64,000 nt of DNA from Pseudomonadota bacterium (GCA_029779535.1 JAKPAG010000004.1:177750-241749), one strand, 5' to 3'. Numbered from the stretch's first letter, positions 9,082-18,422 are shown. Notes: generated by a model from the letters alone, not told the origin. Made by a program: numbers and translations.

Positions 9082-9114
9082 CGCAAGGCTCGCGCGATTC
9101 GTCGTGGCCTTGCG
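9082..9114. terminator. Stem-loop after purH
   Basis: CGCAAGGC at 9082-9089 pairs perfectly with GCCTTGCG at 9107-9114 around a 17-base loop, 26 bases past the purH stop. No T-run follows on the plus strand, so it is a weak candidate for a terminator or RNA-stabilising hairpin. Confidence 0.3.
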
Positions 9115-9202
9115 CAGAACGCGCATTTGTTCACTCGACGGTAAGCCCGATTTGGTGAGGAGGGCGCCCAGTCGAAACACCTAATCCACGAGTCGCACCG
9201 CA

Positions 9203-9367
9203 ATGGGCCTGTTCAACGCCGACCTCTATCGTTCCTTCGGCATCGGTTTCGCGCTGGGCGCGCTGGTGCTGACTGGGGTGATGGTGGCCGATGGCCGCGC
9301 CAGCTTTGGCAACCCGGTGATCCCCGCGGCGCAGGCGGCTCCCGCCCTGCCTGACCAGACGCGTTGA
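9203..9367 (+). CDS. Small single-pass membrane protein, 54 aa, unknown function
   Basis: ATG 9203 opens 54 codons starting MGLFNADLYRSFGIG, with one hydrophobic helix (FALGALVLTGVMVA) and a Pro/Ala-rich tail ending LPDQTR. GAGGAGGG lies farther upstream (about 9158-9167), too distant to be a normal ribosome site, so initiation is unclear. The stop overlaps the msrA start (TTGA at 9364-9367), which argues that both are translated together. Composition and coupling suggest a real gene. I recognise no family. Confidence 0.6.
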   Translation: MGLFNADLYRSFGIGFALGALVLTGVMVADGRASFGNPVIPAAQAAPALPDQTR

Positions 9368-10041
9368 ACCGCCGCACCAGTTTCCTGATCGCGGGCCTTC
9401 TGGCCCTTTCCGCCTGCCAGGAACCGGCCGCCGCCGGTGAAGCCACCGTGCTGGCCCCCGCCGCCGCGCGCCAGGCGCAGGAGCCGAAGGGGCCGAAGCA
9501 GGCGGTGTTCGCCGGGGGCTGCTATTGGGGCGTCGAAGGCGTGTTCAGCCACGTGCTGGGCGTGACCAGCGTGGTCTCCGGCTTCCACGGCGGCAGCGCC
9601 CGCACGGCGGATTATGACCGCGTCTCGCGCGGGGATACCGGCCATGCCGAGGCGGTCCGCGTCACCTATGACCCGCAGGTTGTGCGCTATGACCAGTTGC
9701 TGCGGATCTTCTTTTCGGTGGTGGCCGATCCGACCACGCTGAACCGCCAGGGCCCGGACGAAGGGACGCAGTACCGCTCGGCGCTGGTGCCCCTGAACGC
9801 CGAGCAGCAGCAGGTTGCGCAAGGATACCTGGCGCAGCTGCGCGCGGCGCGGCTGTGGCAGGCGCCGATCGTCACCCGGATCGAAAGCTACAAGGCGTTC
9901 TATCCCGGCCCCGAATACCACCAGGACTTCATGGCGAAGAATCCGCGCCATCCCTACATCCTCGCCTGGGAAGTGGCCAAGGTGGAAGCGCTGCGCCGCC
10001 GCTTTCCCGGCTTCTGGAAAGGCGCTTTCACGCGCGGCTGA
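9364..10041 (+). CDS. msrA: Peptide-methionine (S)-S-oxide reductase, exported lipoprotein form
   Basis: A 225-residue MsrA starting at TTG 9364, which overlaps the stop of the small gene before it. Residues 1-18 (NRRTSFLIAGLLALSAC) form a lipoprotein signal with lipobox LSAC at Cys18. The catalytic motif is GGCYWG, with Cys53 as nucleophile, followed by GFHGGSARTADYDRVSRGDTGHAEAV and the FYPGPEYHQDF family block. It repairs S-sulfoxides of methionine; the lipobox places it in the periplasm, anchored to a membrane. A signal-bearing msrB lies at 23718-24209, so envelope repair may use both stereospecific enzymes. Confidence 0.92.
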   Translation: MNRRTSFLIAGLLALSACQEPAAAGEATVLAPAAARQAQEPKGPKQAVFAGGCYWGVEGVFSHVLGVTSVVSGFHGGSARTADYDRVSRGDTGHAEAVRVTYDPQVVRYDQLLRIFFSVVADPTTLNRQGPDEGTQYRSALVPLNAEQQQVAQGYLAQLRAARLWQAPIVTRIESYKAFYPGPEYHQDFMAKNPRHPYILAWEVAKVEALRRRFPGFWKGAFTRG

Positions 10042-10076
10042 TTGCCCCGGGGGCCGTGCGCGCCTATATCCCCCGC

Positions 10077-10547
10077 ATGGCCAGCCACGCACACCACCAT
10101 CACGAACATTCGGGCGAAAGCCTGGTCGATGCCGCGCGCCGCGCGCTGGTTGACGCTGGTGAACAGTGGACCGACATGCGCGCCGAAGTGTTCGGGGCGC
10201 TGGCCGCGCAGCCGCGCCCGGCCTCGGCCTATGACATTGCCGAACATGTCTCGAAGGAGCGGGGCAAGCGCGTCGCGGCCAATTCGGTCTACCGCATCCT
10301 GGATCTGTTCGTCGCCAGCAACCTGGCGCGCCGGGTGGAAAGCGCCAATGCCTATGTTGCCAATCCGCACCCCGGCTGCCGGCATGACTGCATCTTCCTG
10401 ATCTGCGATTCGTGCGGCCGCGCCACCCATATCGACGATGACCGGCTGACCGGCGCGCTGGTCGATGCCGCGCACCGCGCCGGCTTTGCCGACATCCGCC
10501 CGGTGGTGGAACTGCGCGGCCTGTGCGCCAGCTGTTCTGACAGTTGA
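10077..10547 (+). CDS. Fur-family metalloregulator, probably Zur-like
   Basis: A 156-residue protein starting MASHAHHHHEHSGES. It has a Fur winged-helix (SAYDIAEHVSKERGKRVAANSVYRILDLF) and a dimerisation/metal domain. Two CxxC pairs for structural zinc are visible, CDSCG and CASCS near the C-terminus, plus HPGCRHDC. The His-rich N-terminus and the C-terminal CxxC pairs favour a zinc regulator, but Fur/Zur/PerR assignment cannot be settled by eye. It starts 35 bases after msrA and lies 35 bases before dxs. Confidence 0.85.
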   Translation: MASHAHHHHEHSGESLVDAARRALVDAGEQWTDMRAEVFGALAAQPRPASAYDIAEHVSKERGKRVAANSVYRILDLFVASNLARRVESANAYVANPHPGCRHDCIFLICDSCGRATHIDDDRLTGALVDAAHRAGFADIRPVVELRGLCASCSDS

Positions 10548-10582
10548 TCGACACCAACAATTCAAGGGTGTAAGGCCCCCCG

Positions 10583-12505
10583 ATGACTGCCACTCCGGCG
10601 ACGCCGCTGCTCGACACTGTCGATACCCCCCAGGACCTGCGCAAGCTTGCGCCCGGCCAGCTGCGCCAGCTGGCGGACGAGCTGCGCGCCGAAATGATCA
10701 GTGCCGTCGGGACCACTGGCGGGCACCTGGGATCGGGGCTGGGCGTGGTCGAGCTGACCGTGGCGCTGCACTATGTGTTCAACACGCCCGAGGACCGGCT
10801 GGTCTGGGACGTGGGCCATCAGGCCTATCCGCACAAGATCCTGACCGGGCGGCGCAGCCGCATCCGCACCCTGCGCCAGGGCGGCGGCCTGTCGGGCTTT
10901 ACCAAGCGCAGCGAGAGCGAATACGATCCGTTCGGCACCGCGCACAGTTCGACCTCGATTTCCGCCGCGCTTGGCTTTGCGCTCGCCAACCAGATGACCG
11001 GCCAGCCCGGCAAGGGCATTGCCGTGATCGGCGACGGCGCGATGAGCGCCGGCATGGCCTATGAGGCGATGAACAACGCCAAGCCGGCCGGCAACCGGCT
11101 GGTCGTGATCCTGAACGACAACGACATGTCGATCGCCCCGCCGGTGGGCGGGCTGTCGGCCTATCTTGCGCGGCTGGTTTCCTCGCGCCCGTTCCTGTCC
11201 TTGCGCGACATCGCCCGGCGGCTGTCTCGCAAGCTGCCGGAACCGCTGCACCGCGCCGCCAAGAAGACCGACGAGTTCGCCCGCGGCATGGCGATGGGCG
11301 GCACGCTGTTCGAGGAACTGGGCTTCTACTACGTCGGCCCGATCGACGGGCACAACATCGACCAGCTGGTCCCGATCCTGGAAAACGTGCGCGATGCGGC
11401 GGAAGGCCCGTGCCTGATCCATGTCGTGACGCAAAAGGGCAAGGGCTACGGCCCGGCGGAAGCGGCGGCGGACAAGTATCACGGCGTCCAGAAGTTCGAC
11501 GTGATCACCGGCCAGCAGGTCAAGCCGGCGGCGGGGGCCCCGGCCTACCAGAATGTCTTCGGCGAAACCCTGGCAAAGCTGGCGAACGACGATCCGCGGA
11601 TCTGCGCCATCACCGCCGCCATGCCCAGCGGCACCGGGGTGGACAAGTTCGCGAGGGCGCACCCTGACCGCAGCTTCGATGTCGGCATTGCCGAACAGCA
11701 CGCCGTGACCTTTGCCGCGGGTCTTGCCGCGCAGGGGATGCGCCCGTTCTGCGCAATCTATTCGACCTTCCTGCAGCGCGCCTATGACCAGGTGGTCCAC
11801 GACGTCGCGATCCAGAACCTGCCGGTCCGCTTCGCGATCGACCGCGCCGGGTTGGTCGGCGCGGACGGCGCGACCCACGCCGGCAGCTTCGACATCACCT
11901 ATCTGGCGAGCCTGCCCAACATGGTCGTCATGGCCGCTGCGGACGAAGCGGAACTGGTCCACATGACCTATACCGCCGCCTGCCACGACAGCGGCCCGAT
12001 CGCCTTCCGCTATCCGCGCGGCAACGGCACGGGCGCGGCCCTGCCGGACGTGCCCCAGCAGCTGGAAATCGGCAAGGGCCGGGTGGTGCGCCACGGCAGC
12101 AAGGTGGCGATCCTCTCGCTTGGCACGCGCCTGGCCGAAGCGCTCAAGGCGGCCGACCAGCTTGATGCCCGGGGGCTGTCGACCACGGTGGCCGACCTGC
12201 GCTTTGCCAAGCCGCTCGACACCGACCTGATCCGCCAGTTGATGGCCACGCATGAAGTGGTTGTGACGGTAGAAGAAGGCAGCATCGGCGGGCTGGGCGC
12301 CCATGTGCTGACCATGGCGAGCGACGAAGGGCTGACCGATGCGGGTCTGAAAATCCGCACCCTGCGCCTGCCCGACCTGTTCCAGGACCACGACGCGCCC
12401 GACAAGCAATACGAAGCCGCCGGTCTCAACGCCGCCGGGATCGTCGAATGCGTGCTCAAGGCGCTGCGCCACAACAGCGCCGGCGTGGAAGAGGCGCGGG
12501 CGTAA
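10583..12505 (+). CDS. dxs: 1-deoxy-D-xylulose-5-phosphate synthase
   Basis: A 640-residue thiamine-diphosphate enzyme that condenses pyruvate with glyceraldehyde-3-phosphate in the first step of the MEP isoprenoid pathway. Family blocks are intact: [37 protein letters not shown], the ThDP motif [28 protein letters not shown], and the transketolase pyrimidine domain [18 protein letters not shown]. The length is normal. It follows the Fur-like gene closely, and a GC-rich palindrome sits just past the stop. Confidence 0.97.
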   Translation: MTATPATPLLDTVDTPQDLRKLAPGQLRQLADELRAEMISAVGTTGGHLGSGLGVVELTVALHYVFNTPEDRLVWDVGHQAYPHKILTGRRSRIRTLRQGGGLSGFTKRSESEYDPFGTAHSSTSISAALGFALANQMTGQPGKGIAVIGDGAMSAGMAYEAMNNAKPAGNRLVVILNDNDMSIAPPVGGLSAYLARLVSSRPFLSLRDIARRLSRKLPEPLHRAAKKTDEFARGMAMGGTLFEELGFYYVGPIDGHNIDQLVPILENVRDAAEGPCLIHVVTQKGKGYGPAEAAADKYHGVQKFDVITGQQVKPAAGAPAYQNVFGETLAKLANDDPRICAITAAMPSGTGVDKFARAHPDRSFDVGIAEQHAVTFAAGLAAQGMRPFCAIYSTFLQRAYDQVVHDVAIQNLPVRFAIDRAGLVGADGATHAGSFDITYLASLPNMVVMAAADEAELVHMTYTAACHDSGPIAFRYPRGNGTGAALPDVPQQLEIGKGRVVRHGSKVAILSLGTRLAEALKAADQLDARGLSTTVADLRFAKPLDTDLIRQLMATHEVVVTVEEGSIGGLGAHVLTMASDEGLTDAGLKIRTLRLPDLFQDHDAPDKQYEAAGLNAAGIVECVLKALRHNSAGVEEARA

Positions 12506-12509
12506 ACAG

Positions 12510-12529
12510 CCAGGCGCCGCGGCGCCTGG
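12510..12529. terminator. Perfect GC palindrome after dxs
   Basis: CCAGGCGCCG followed immediately by CGGCGCCTGG makes a perfect 20-base palindrome starting 5 bases after the dxs stop and before the convergent nnrU stop. Folding needs a small loop taken from the centre. There is no clear T-run, so it may be a bidirectional terminator. Confidence 0.45.
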
Positions 12530-12551
12530 CCTGGGTTACCGGCCTGTCAGG

Positions 12552-13241
12552 TCATTCCACCAGCCAGCGCCACAATCCGGCGGGGACATAGGCAAGCGGG
12601 ATGTGTCCCCAGGTCGCGGCCAGCCACAACGCGAGGCCGGCCAGCCAGTTGCCGGCCCCGGCGCGGCCCAGTCCACCAAGGCGCGGCCAGTAGCGGGTGC
12701 GGGCCGACCACTGCGCCCAGTCATGCCCCATCAGCGCGGCCTTCTTGCGGTCCTGCAGGTGCGCACCGACCAGCGCGAGGAAGCCAAGCGCGCCGGCCAG
12801 CACCAGCACACGCGGGGTGGCGGCGACAATCGCGTGGGCCGCGGCCCATAGAGCGAAAGACCACATCATCGGATGGCGTGTCACATGGAACACGCCGTGG
12901 ACCGGCTGGGCCGCCAGCGCGCTGGCGCGCGGATCGGGCAGCGCCGGGTTGCCCCGCAGCGAACCGACCAGCAGCACCGAGGCGATCAGCGTCAGCAGGC
13001 TGGCCAGTGCCCAGGCCAGCTCGCCGCTGCCATCCCACAGGGGGGCCGCCGCCGCCGGCACCGCGCGGAACGCCGCCACCATCCAGCCGAAGCTGGCCAG
13101 CGCGACCAGCGAATAGATCAGCTGGAACCCGCGCGGGCCGAACAGGTTGTTCAGCGCGGTGCGCAAGGGGTGCGACAGCACGAAATGGCTGCCAACGAAA
13201 GTAACCGACGCGGCGACGAGCGAGACCAGGGCGTCATCCAT
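12552..13241 (-). CDS. NnrU family membrane protein
   Basis: A 229-residue polytopic protein with about six hydrophobic helices, starting MDDALVSLVAASVTFVGSHFVLSHPLR. It carries the NnrU/isoprenylcysteine-methyltransferase-like core VFHVTRHPMMWSFALWAAAH. NnrU was named from a nitric-oxide reductase gene region in Rhodobacter but its biochemical role is unsettled; homologues are common in proteobacteria without denitrification. It converges on dxs. Confidence 0.85.
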   Translation of the reverse strand: MDDALVSLVAASVTFVGSHFVLSHPLRTALNNLFGPRGFQLIYSLVALASFGWMVAAFRAVPAAAAPLWDGSGELAWALASLLTLIASVLLVGSLRGNPALPDPRASALAAQPVHGVFHVTRHPMMWSFALWAAAHAIVAATPRVLVLAGALGFLALVGAHLQDRKKAALMGHDWAQWSARTRYWPRLGGLGRAGAGNWLAGLALWLAATWGHIPLAYVPAGLWRWLVE

Positions 13242-13323
13242 CTGCGCACTCCCTATGTTTACAACGTCAACATAGCTAGCACGCCGTTACGGATTGGCAA
13301 GGATCAATCGCGCCGCGCCGTGC

Positions 13324-14667
13324 TCACCATTCGTAGGCCTTGGGCAGGCTGCCCTCGGTCGGCACCTTGTAGCGATCGCGCAGGCGGGTTTCGTGGTTGG
13401 CCAGCGGCTGTTCCACTCCGTCGATGAACACCCGCAGCACGCCGGAACCTGCTTCCAGCGGATCGCCGTCCCAGATCACCACGTCGCCCGCGCGGCCCGG
13501 CTTCAGGCTGCCGAAGCGGTCGCCCTGGCCCAGCACTTCGGCCGGGACCGAGGTAATCGCGGCCAGCGCCGCCCCCCAATCCAGCCCGCTCGCCCCCGGC
13601 AGCCTGGTCAGCGCCACCAGGTTGCCGGCATATTGCGGGGCATAGCGCGGCTGGTCGAAGAAGGCGCCCAGCGCCACCTTGACCCCGGCCCTGGCCATGC
13701 GCCCGACGTTGCTTTGGGTCGCGCCGATCTGCTCGAACCGGTCGGGCAGATCGTTGAGCGGAGTGGCGAACACCGGCACGCCGGCAGCGGCCAGTTCCCT
13801 GGCCACCATCCAGCCTTCGGTCACACCGACCAGCACCAGCTTCAGCGCCGGAAATTCCCGCTTGAGGTTCAGCGCCATGCGGATGTCGGCGGCGCGCTCG
13901 ACATGGGCGTAGAGCGGCTGGCGGCCCTGGACCACCGGCACCAGCGCGGCGGCATCGAAGCGGTTGAGCAGCGCATCGCCGGGACGTTCCGGCGCGCCGT
14001 CCTGCAGGCGCGGATCGGCGCCCTGACCGCCGCCGCGCCGGGCCAGTTCCCGCGCTTCGGCCAGCGCGTTGCGCAGGGCGGCCTGCACCGCCACGCGCCC
14101 GCCGCCGGCCTTGCGCGCACCCTGTTCGCCCAGTTCGACATACTGGAAGGCGCGCGCCGCGGTCACCGCGTCGGGATCGGCGCCGAGATCGATCACCGCG
14201 CCCTGCCCGGCAAAGATCGTGCCGGTGTCGAGCGGGGCCACGGCGGCGCGGGTGACCCCGCCGGCGCGGCTGATCTGGATCGGCATGTCATCCGGGTTGA
14301 TCGCGGCGGCAATGTCCAGCGCGGCGCTGAACGGGCTCTTGCCGGCTTCGGTGTCGTTGCTGTCGTCCACGGCCTCGACATCGCGCAGGCCAAGGTCGGT
14401 CACGGCGACGACCAGTCCGGGGGTGACCCATTTGCCCTGGGCGTCGATCACGCGGACCCCGGCGGGTACGGCCACGCCGGCCCCGGCGGCCACGACCTTG
14501 CCGCCGCGCACCACCACGGTGCCGTTCGGGATCGGCGCGCTGCCATCGCCGATCGCGACGGTGGCATTGGTCACGGCGAAATCCTGGGCCAGCGCGGGCG
14601 CGGCGGCGGCACTGGCCAGCAGCGCCGCCGCGATCAGGCGGGGGGCAATCAGGCGGCGGGCGATCAT
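13324..14667 (-). CDS. Exported amidohydrolase-family protein with degenerate metal site
   Basis: 447 residues with a signal peptide (LIAAALLASAAAAPALA, about residues 11-27). The amidohydrolase architecture is present, with beta-sandwich segments GTVVVRGGKVVAAG and VIDAQGKWVTPG and a C-terminal GSLKPGRAGDVVIWDGDPLE. After VTPG, where family members carry DxHxH, this protein reads LVVAVTDLG (about 85-93), so the first metal-binding histidines are missing. It is probably catalytically altered or acts with its neighbour. Its start overlaps the stop of the 469-residue amidohydrolase gene (ATGA at 14664-14667), making a coupled pair downstream of a peptide transporter. Confidence 0.82.
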   Translation of the reverse strand: MIARRLIAPRLIAAALLASAAAAPALAQDFAVTNATVAIGDGSAPIPNGTVVVRGGKVVAAGAGVAVPAGVRVIDAQGKWVTPGLVVAVTDLGLRDVEAVDDSNDTEAGKSPFSAALDIAAAINPDDMPIQISRAGGVTRAAVAPLDTGTIFAGQGAVIDLGADPDAVTAARAFQYVELGEQGARKAGGGRVAVQAALRNALAEARELARRGGGQGADPRLQDGAPERPGDALLNRFDAAALVPVVQGRQPLYAHVERAADIRMALNLKREFPALKLVLVGVTEGWMVARELAAAGVPVFATPLNDLPDRFEQIGATQSNVGRMARAGVKVALGAFFDQPRYAPQYAGNLVALTRLPGASGLDWGAALAAITSVPAEVLGQGDRFGSLKPGRAGDVVIWDGDPLEAGSGVLRVFIDGVEQPLANHETRLRDRYKVPTEGSLPKAYEW

Positions 14668-16073
14668 TTCACGTCTCCTTCACCGCTTTGTCCCAGCTCG
14701 AAATCGCTGACCGGGCGGCGTTTCGGATCGGCCGCGTCAAACAGCAGCGCGCCATCGATCCAGACCTTTTCGGGGCGGGCATAGGTGGACAGCGGGTTGG
14801 CGTTCCACAGCACCACGTCGGCCATCTTGCCCGCTTCCAGGCTGCCGGTCTGCTGGTCGACGCCGATCGCCTTGGCAGGGTTCAGCGTCAGCCAGCGGAT
14901 CACTTCGGCATCGGGAATGTCGATCCCGGCGCGGCGGGCATCGCCCTGCGCCTTGGCCGCTTCCTGGTTCAGGCGCTGGATGCCGTTGGCATCGTCCGAA
15001 TGGATCACCACGCAGGCCCCGGCCTTGTAGAGGATGCCGGCGTTTTCCGGGATCGCATCGAGCGATTCCATCTTGAAGCCCCACCAGTCGGCCCAGACCG
15101 CGCTGCACACGCCGTTCTGCTTCAAGAGGTCGCCGATCTTGTAGGCTTCGACCGCGTGGTGGAAGGCGGAGACCTTGTAGCCGAACTCCTTCGCCATATC
15201 GAGCACCAGCGCCATTTCATCGGCGCGGTAGCAGTGGTTCTGGATCAGTATTTCGCCGTCCAGCACCCCGGCCAGCGTTTCCATCGCCAGGTCGCGGGTT
15301 TCCAGTTTGCCGGCGTCGCGCTTGCGGCGGTATTCCTGCGCCTTGATCCAGGTCGCGCGGTTGACCGCGAAGTTGCCCATGCGGGTGCTGGGCATTCGGC
15401 CCTTGCCGCCATAGACGCGCTTGGGGTTTTCGCCGCAGGCCATTTTCAGGCCGTAGGGCGCGCCGGGAAACTTCATCCCCTGCACGGTGCGCGCATAGAC
15501 GTTCTTGAGCACGGCCGAGCGCCCACCCATCAGGTTGGCGCTGCCCGGCAGGACCTGCAGGCTGGTCACCCCGCCATTGGCCAGCGCGCGCGAAAAGCCT
15601 GGATCCTGCGGCCAGACCGAATGTTCCGCCCAGACTTCCGCCGTGGTCGGCGCGGTCGCCTCGTTGCCGTCGGAATGGGCCTGGACGCCGGGGCTGGGAT
15701 AGACCCCGAGGTGTGAATGCGCATCGATGATCCCGGGGGTGACGAACTTGCCCGTGCCATCGATCCGCACGGCATCGGCGGGCACGGCCAGATCGGCCAG
15801 GCTGCCGCCCACGCCGACCACCTTGCCGTCCTTGAGCAGCACCGCGCCGCCATCGATCCGGCCGCCCTTGCCATCGAACACGGTGGCCCCGGTGATCAGC
15901 ACCGGCTGGCCCGGATAGGGCCGGTAGGTCGATGGATAGGGGTTCTTGTTGAAGGTAACGGCGGGATTGTCGGCCTTGGTTTCGGCTTTCTTGTCCTTGG
16001 CCAGGCCCGCCCCGGCGCTGTTCAGCGCCAGGACCAGCGCAGCCGCGCCGACTAGGAAACGATTGGTGCGCAT
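14664..16073 (-). CDS. Exported amidohydrolase (imidazolonepropionase/prolidase-like)
   Basis: 469 residues from the ATG at 16073, with a signal peptide (RTNRFLVGAAALVLALNSAGAGLA). The metal site is intact: VTPGIIDAHSHLG with His119 and His121, later FHHAVEAYK and the acidic VIHSDDAN. The C-terminal sandwich GSLEAGKMADVVLWNANPL is typical of this group. Such periplasmic amidohydrolases hydrolyse amide or cyclic amide bonds; the substrate is not known. It follows the POT transporter gene by 2 bases and overlaps the next amidohydrolase gene, which suggests a shared peptide or peptide-derivative pathway. Confidence 0.85.
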   Translation of the reverse strand: MRTNRFLVGAAALVLALNSAGAGLAKDKKAETKADNPAVTFNKNPYPSTYRPYPGQPVLITGATVFDGKGGRIDGGAVLLKDGKVVGVGGSLADLAVPADAVRIDGTGKFVTPGIIDAHSHLGVYPSPGVQAHSDGNEATAPTTAEVWAEHSVWPQDPGFSRALANGGVTSLQVLPGSANLMGGRSAVLKNVYARTVQGMKFPGAPYGLKMACGENPKRVYGGKGRMPSTRMGNFAVNRATWIKAQEYRRKRDAGKLETRDLAMETLAGVLDGEILIQNHCYRADEMALVLDMAKEFGYKVSAFHHAVEAYKIGDLLKQNGVCSAVWADWWGFKMESLDAIPENAGILYKAGACVVIHSDDANGIQRLNQEAAKAQGDARRAGIDIPDAEVIRWLTLNPAKAIGVDQQTGSLEAGKMADVVLWNANPLSTYARPEKVWIDGALLFDAADPKRRPVSDFELGQSGEGDVK

Positions 16074-16075
16074 GA

Positions 16076-17890
16076 TCAATTCACCCCGTGCATCAGCTTC
16101 TTGAGCGGCCACGACAGCAGCAGCAACAGCACGCCGATGCCCACCGCGATCCAGCCGATCAGCTCGAACACCTGGACATAGGTATCAAGGCTGACCTTGA
16201 GATTGGTGACCTGCCCGCCCACGGTTTCGACCGAGGCGACCTGCGCCACTACGCCCGCGACATACTGCGCGACCGAGATCGACAGGAACCACACCCCCAT
16301 CATCATCCCCACGATCCGTGCGATCGACAGCTTGGTGATCATCGACAGGCCAACCGGCGAGATGCACAGTTCAGCGATCGAGTGGATCAGGTAGAGCCCG
16401 GCGAGCCACCACAGCGCCACCTTGAAGTCCGGCCCGGCGAACTGCGAACCCCAGACCAGCAGCAGGAAGCCCGCGCCCACGCCCATCAGGCCCACCGCGA
16501 ACTTGACCGGAATGCTGGGTTCCAGCCCGCGCCGTGCCATCGCATTCCACATCACCGAGAACACCGGCGCCAGCGCGACGATGAAGAAGGCGTTGAAGAA
16601 CTGGGTCTGCCCGGCCGAAATCTCGAAGCCCGAGGTGACGTGCAGGTCGGTGTTGCGATCCGCGAACAGGGTCAGCGAGGAGCCGGCCTGTTCGAACAGG
16701 GTCCAGAACACGGTGTTGAAGGTGATCAGCACCATGGCCGCGATCATCATCTGGAACTCGCGCCGGTCGCCGTTGAAGTAGGACCAGATCAGGATCCCCG
16801 GCACCGCCACCAGGAAGGTGCCGAACATGATCTTGCCCATGATCGGCAGGGTGGTGATGTAGCCGATGATGCCGCTGCCGGCTTCGGGCTTCACATAGCC
16901 CATCAGGTTGGAAAACAGGAAGTAGATCACCGGCACGGTCGCCAGCGCGCCGGCATAGATCAGCCAGTCCTTGCCCGCGCCCACGCCTGCGGGGCGCTCG
17001 CCATAGCCGGCGAGCTTGCCGCCATCGAACTGGATCAGGCTCCACGAGAACAGCATGCCGATCGCGGCGAGGCCAAAGCCCGCCCACCAGCCATAGGCAT
17101 CGGCCAGCCACGGACAGAGCAGCTGCGAGAACAGCGAGCCCAGGTTGATCCCCATGTAGAAGATCGTGAAGCCCGCGTCGCGGCGGCGGTCGTCTTCGGC
17201 ATAGAGCGAGCCGACGATGGTCGAGATGTTGGGCTTGAAGAAACCGTTGCCGACGGTGATCAGCGCCAGGCCGATCAGCATCAGCCCGACGTTGAAGGGG
17301 TTGCGCTCACCCTTGGCCTCGAAACCCCCTTCGGCGATCTTGCGCGCTTCGCTGCCATCGGCGCGCAGCAGGGACACGGTCTTGTCCTCGTTGCCCTTGA
17401 TCTGCAGCTTCTGGCCCTGGTCGGTGACGAACTGGGCCTTGTCGTCGCCCTTGCCCTCGACCGTCACTTCATAGCGCTGGCCTTCGATCAGGGCATAGGG
17501 TTTGGCCGCATCGCCGCCGAAGCACAGGGTGAAATAGCCCAGCGCCATGACCACCGCGCCGAACTTCACCGCGCGCTTCGAACCCAGATAGCGGTCGGCC
17601 AGCAGGCCGCCGATCAGCGGGGTCAGGTAAACCAGCGCGGTAAACCCGCCATAGACTCCGGTGGTGGTCGTATCGTCGAACAGGAAGTGGTTGGCGAGAT
17701 ACAGCGTCAGCAGCGCGCGCATGCCGTAATAGCCGAAGCGTTCCCACATTTCGGTGGTGAACAGCCGCGCCAGCTGGCGCGGATGGCCGAACCATTGCCC
17801 TTGGTCCGATGGCGCGTTGAGATTGATCGTGGTGGCGTCCGCCGGAACGGCGCCGGGCTCGGCTGCCGCGTCGTCGATGCGATTGGTCAT
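16076..17890 (-). CDS. POT-family proton-dependent oligopeptide transporter
   Basis: 604 residues from ATG 17890. The PTR/POT signature ETERFGYYGMRALL is represented by TEMWERFGYYGMRALLTLYL, followed by YLTPLIGGLLADRYLGSKRAV and GNGFFKPNISTIVGSLY. A hydrophilic insert of roughly 80 residues (about 130-210, with EGQRYEVTVEGKGDDKA) separates the early helices from the rest, as in some proteobacterial members. It imports di/tripeptides with protons across the inner membrane. First gene of an operon with two exported amidohydrolases, divergent from a GntR regulator. An inverted repeat lies in the shared region. Confidence 0.92.
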   Translation of the reverse strand: MTNRIDDAAAEPGAVPADATTINLNAPSDQGQWFGHPRQLARLFTTEMWERFGYYGMRALLTLYLANHFLFDDTTTTGVYGGFTALVYLTPLIGGLLADRYLGSKRAVKFGAVVMALGYFTLCFGGDAAKPYALIEGQRYEVTVEGKGDDKAQFVTDQGQKLQIKGNEDKTVSLLRADGSEARKIAEGGFEAKGERNPFNVGLMLIGLALITVGNGFFKPNISTIVGSLYAEDDRRRDAGFTIFYMGINLGSLFSQLLCPWLADAYGWWAGFGLAAIGMLFSWSLIQFDGGKLAGYGERPAGVGAGKDWLIYAGALATVPVIYFLFSNLMGYVKPEAGSGIIGYITTLPIMGKIMFGTFLVAVPGILIWSYFNGDRREFQMMIAAMVLITFNTVFWTLFEQAGSSLTLFADRNTDLHVTSGFEISAGQTQFFNAFFIVALAPVFSVMWNAMARRGLEPSIPVKFAVGLMGVGAGFLLLVWGSQFAGPDFKVALWWLAGLYLIHSIAELCISPVGLSMITKLSIARIVGMMMGVWFLSISVAQYVAGVVAQVASVETVGGQVTNLKVSLDTYVQVFELIGWIAVGIGVLLLLLSWPLKKLMHGVN

Positions 17891-18030
17891 GGTGCCTGTG
17901 GCTCCCCGTATAGTCTGTCGGCACTGGGCCCGCGTTCCCCCGGAACCGGGCATTGGAATGGCGGGAGATTAGCGGGGTTTGCGCGCCATGGAAGCAGAAT
18001 GTTGCGCAGCGTTGAAACAGGGTTGTCTGC

Positions 18031-18046
18031 ATGAGCAACTGCTCAT
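18031..18046. promoter_or_regulatory. Inverted repeat, candidate operator for the GntR regulator
   Basis: ATGAGCA-AC-TGCTCAT is a perfect 7-2-7 inverted repeat in the 196-base region between the divergent POT and GntR genes, 41 bases before the GntR start. TATTAT at 18067-18072 is a possible -10 for the regulator. Size and position fit an operator for autoregulation and control of the transporter operon. Confidence 0.5.
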
Positions 18047-18086
18047 TTTGCTTGCCTGCCGCGCTGTATTATGGCAGTGATGCACC

Positions 18087-18422
18087 ATGTCCAATGCCAG
18101 CAAACCCGTCTATCTCAAGCTGCGCGACCTGATCGCCGCGGCGATCATCGATGGCACCTATCCCGAAGGGGCGATGCTGCCGTCGGTCCGTGCCTTCGCG
18201 GCTGACCAGGGCGCCAATCCGCTGACCGTGGCCAAGGCCTACCAGCAGTTCCAGCTTGATGGCCTGGTCGAAGTGCAGCGCGGGGTCGGCATGTTCGTGG
18301 CGCGCGGCGCGGCCGACCGCCTGCGGCGGAGCGAGCGCGAGGCGTTCCTGGCGGTGGAATGGCCCGCTATCCGCGCCCGCATCGAACGGCTTGGAATTGC
18401 GCCGGCGGACCTGCTTGCCTAA
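18087..18422 (+). CDS. Short GntR-family (YtrA-like) transcriptional regulator
   Basis: 111 residues made of a GntR winged helix (PVYLKLRDLIAAAIIDGTYPEGAMLPSVRAFA, then NPLTVAKAYQQFQLDGLVEVQRGVGMFV) and a short helical tail for dimerisation. There is no effector domain of the FadR or UbiC type, which is the YtrA subfamily layout. These regulators commonly control neighbouring transport operons; here the divergent neighbour is the POT-amidohydrolase operon. The ligand is unknown. Confidence 0.88.
   Translation: MSNASKPVYLKLRDLIAAAIIDGTYPEGAMLPSVRAFAADQGANPLTVAKAYQQFQLDGLVEVQRGVGMFVARGAADRLRRSEREAFLAVEWPAIRARIERLGIAPADLLA

Noticed and set aside
16088..18034. A plus-strand open frame of 648 codons opposite the POT transporter
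   Set aside because: Antisense shadow of an intact transporter gene; there is no domain and the composition is His/Gln/Asp-biased.
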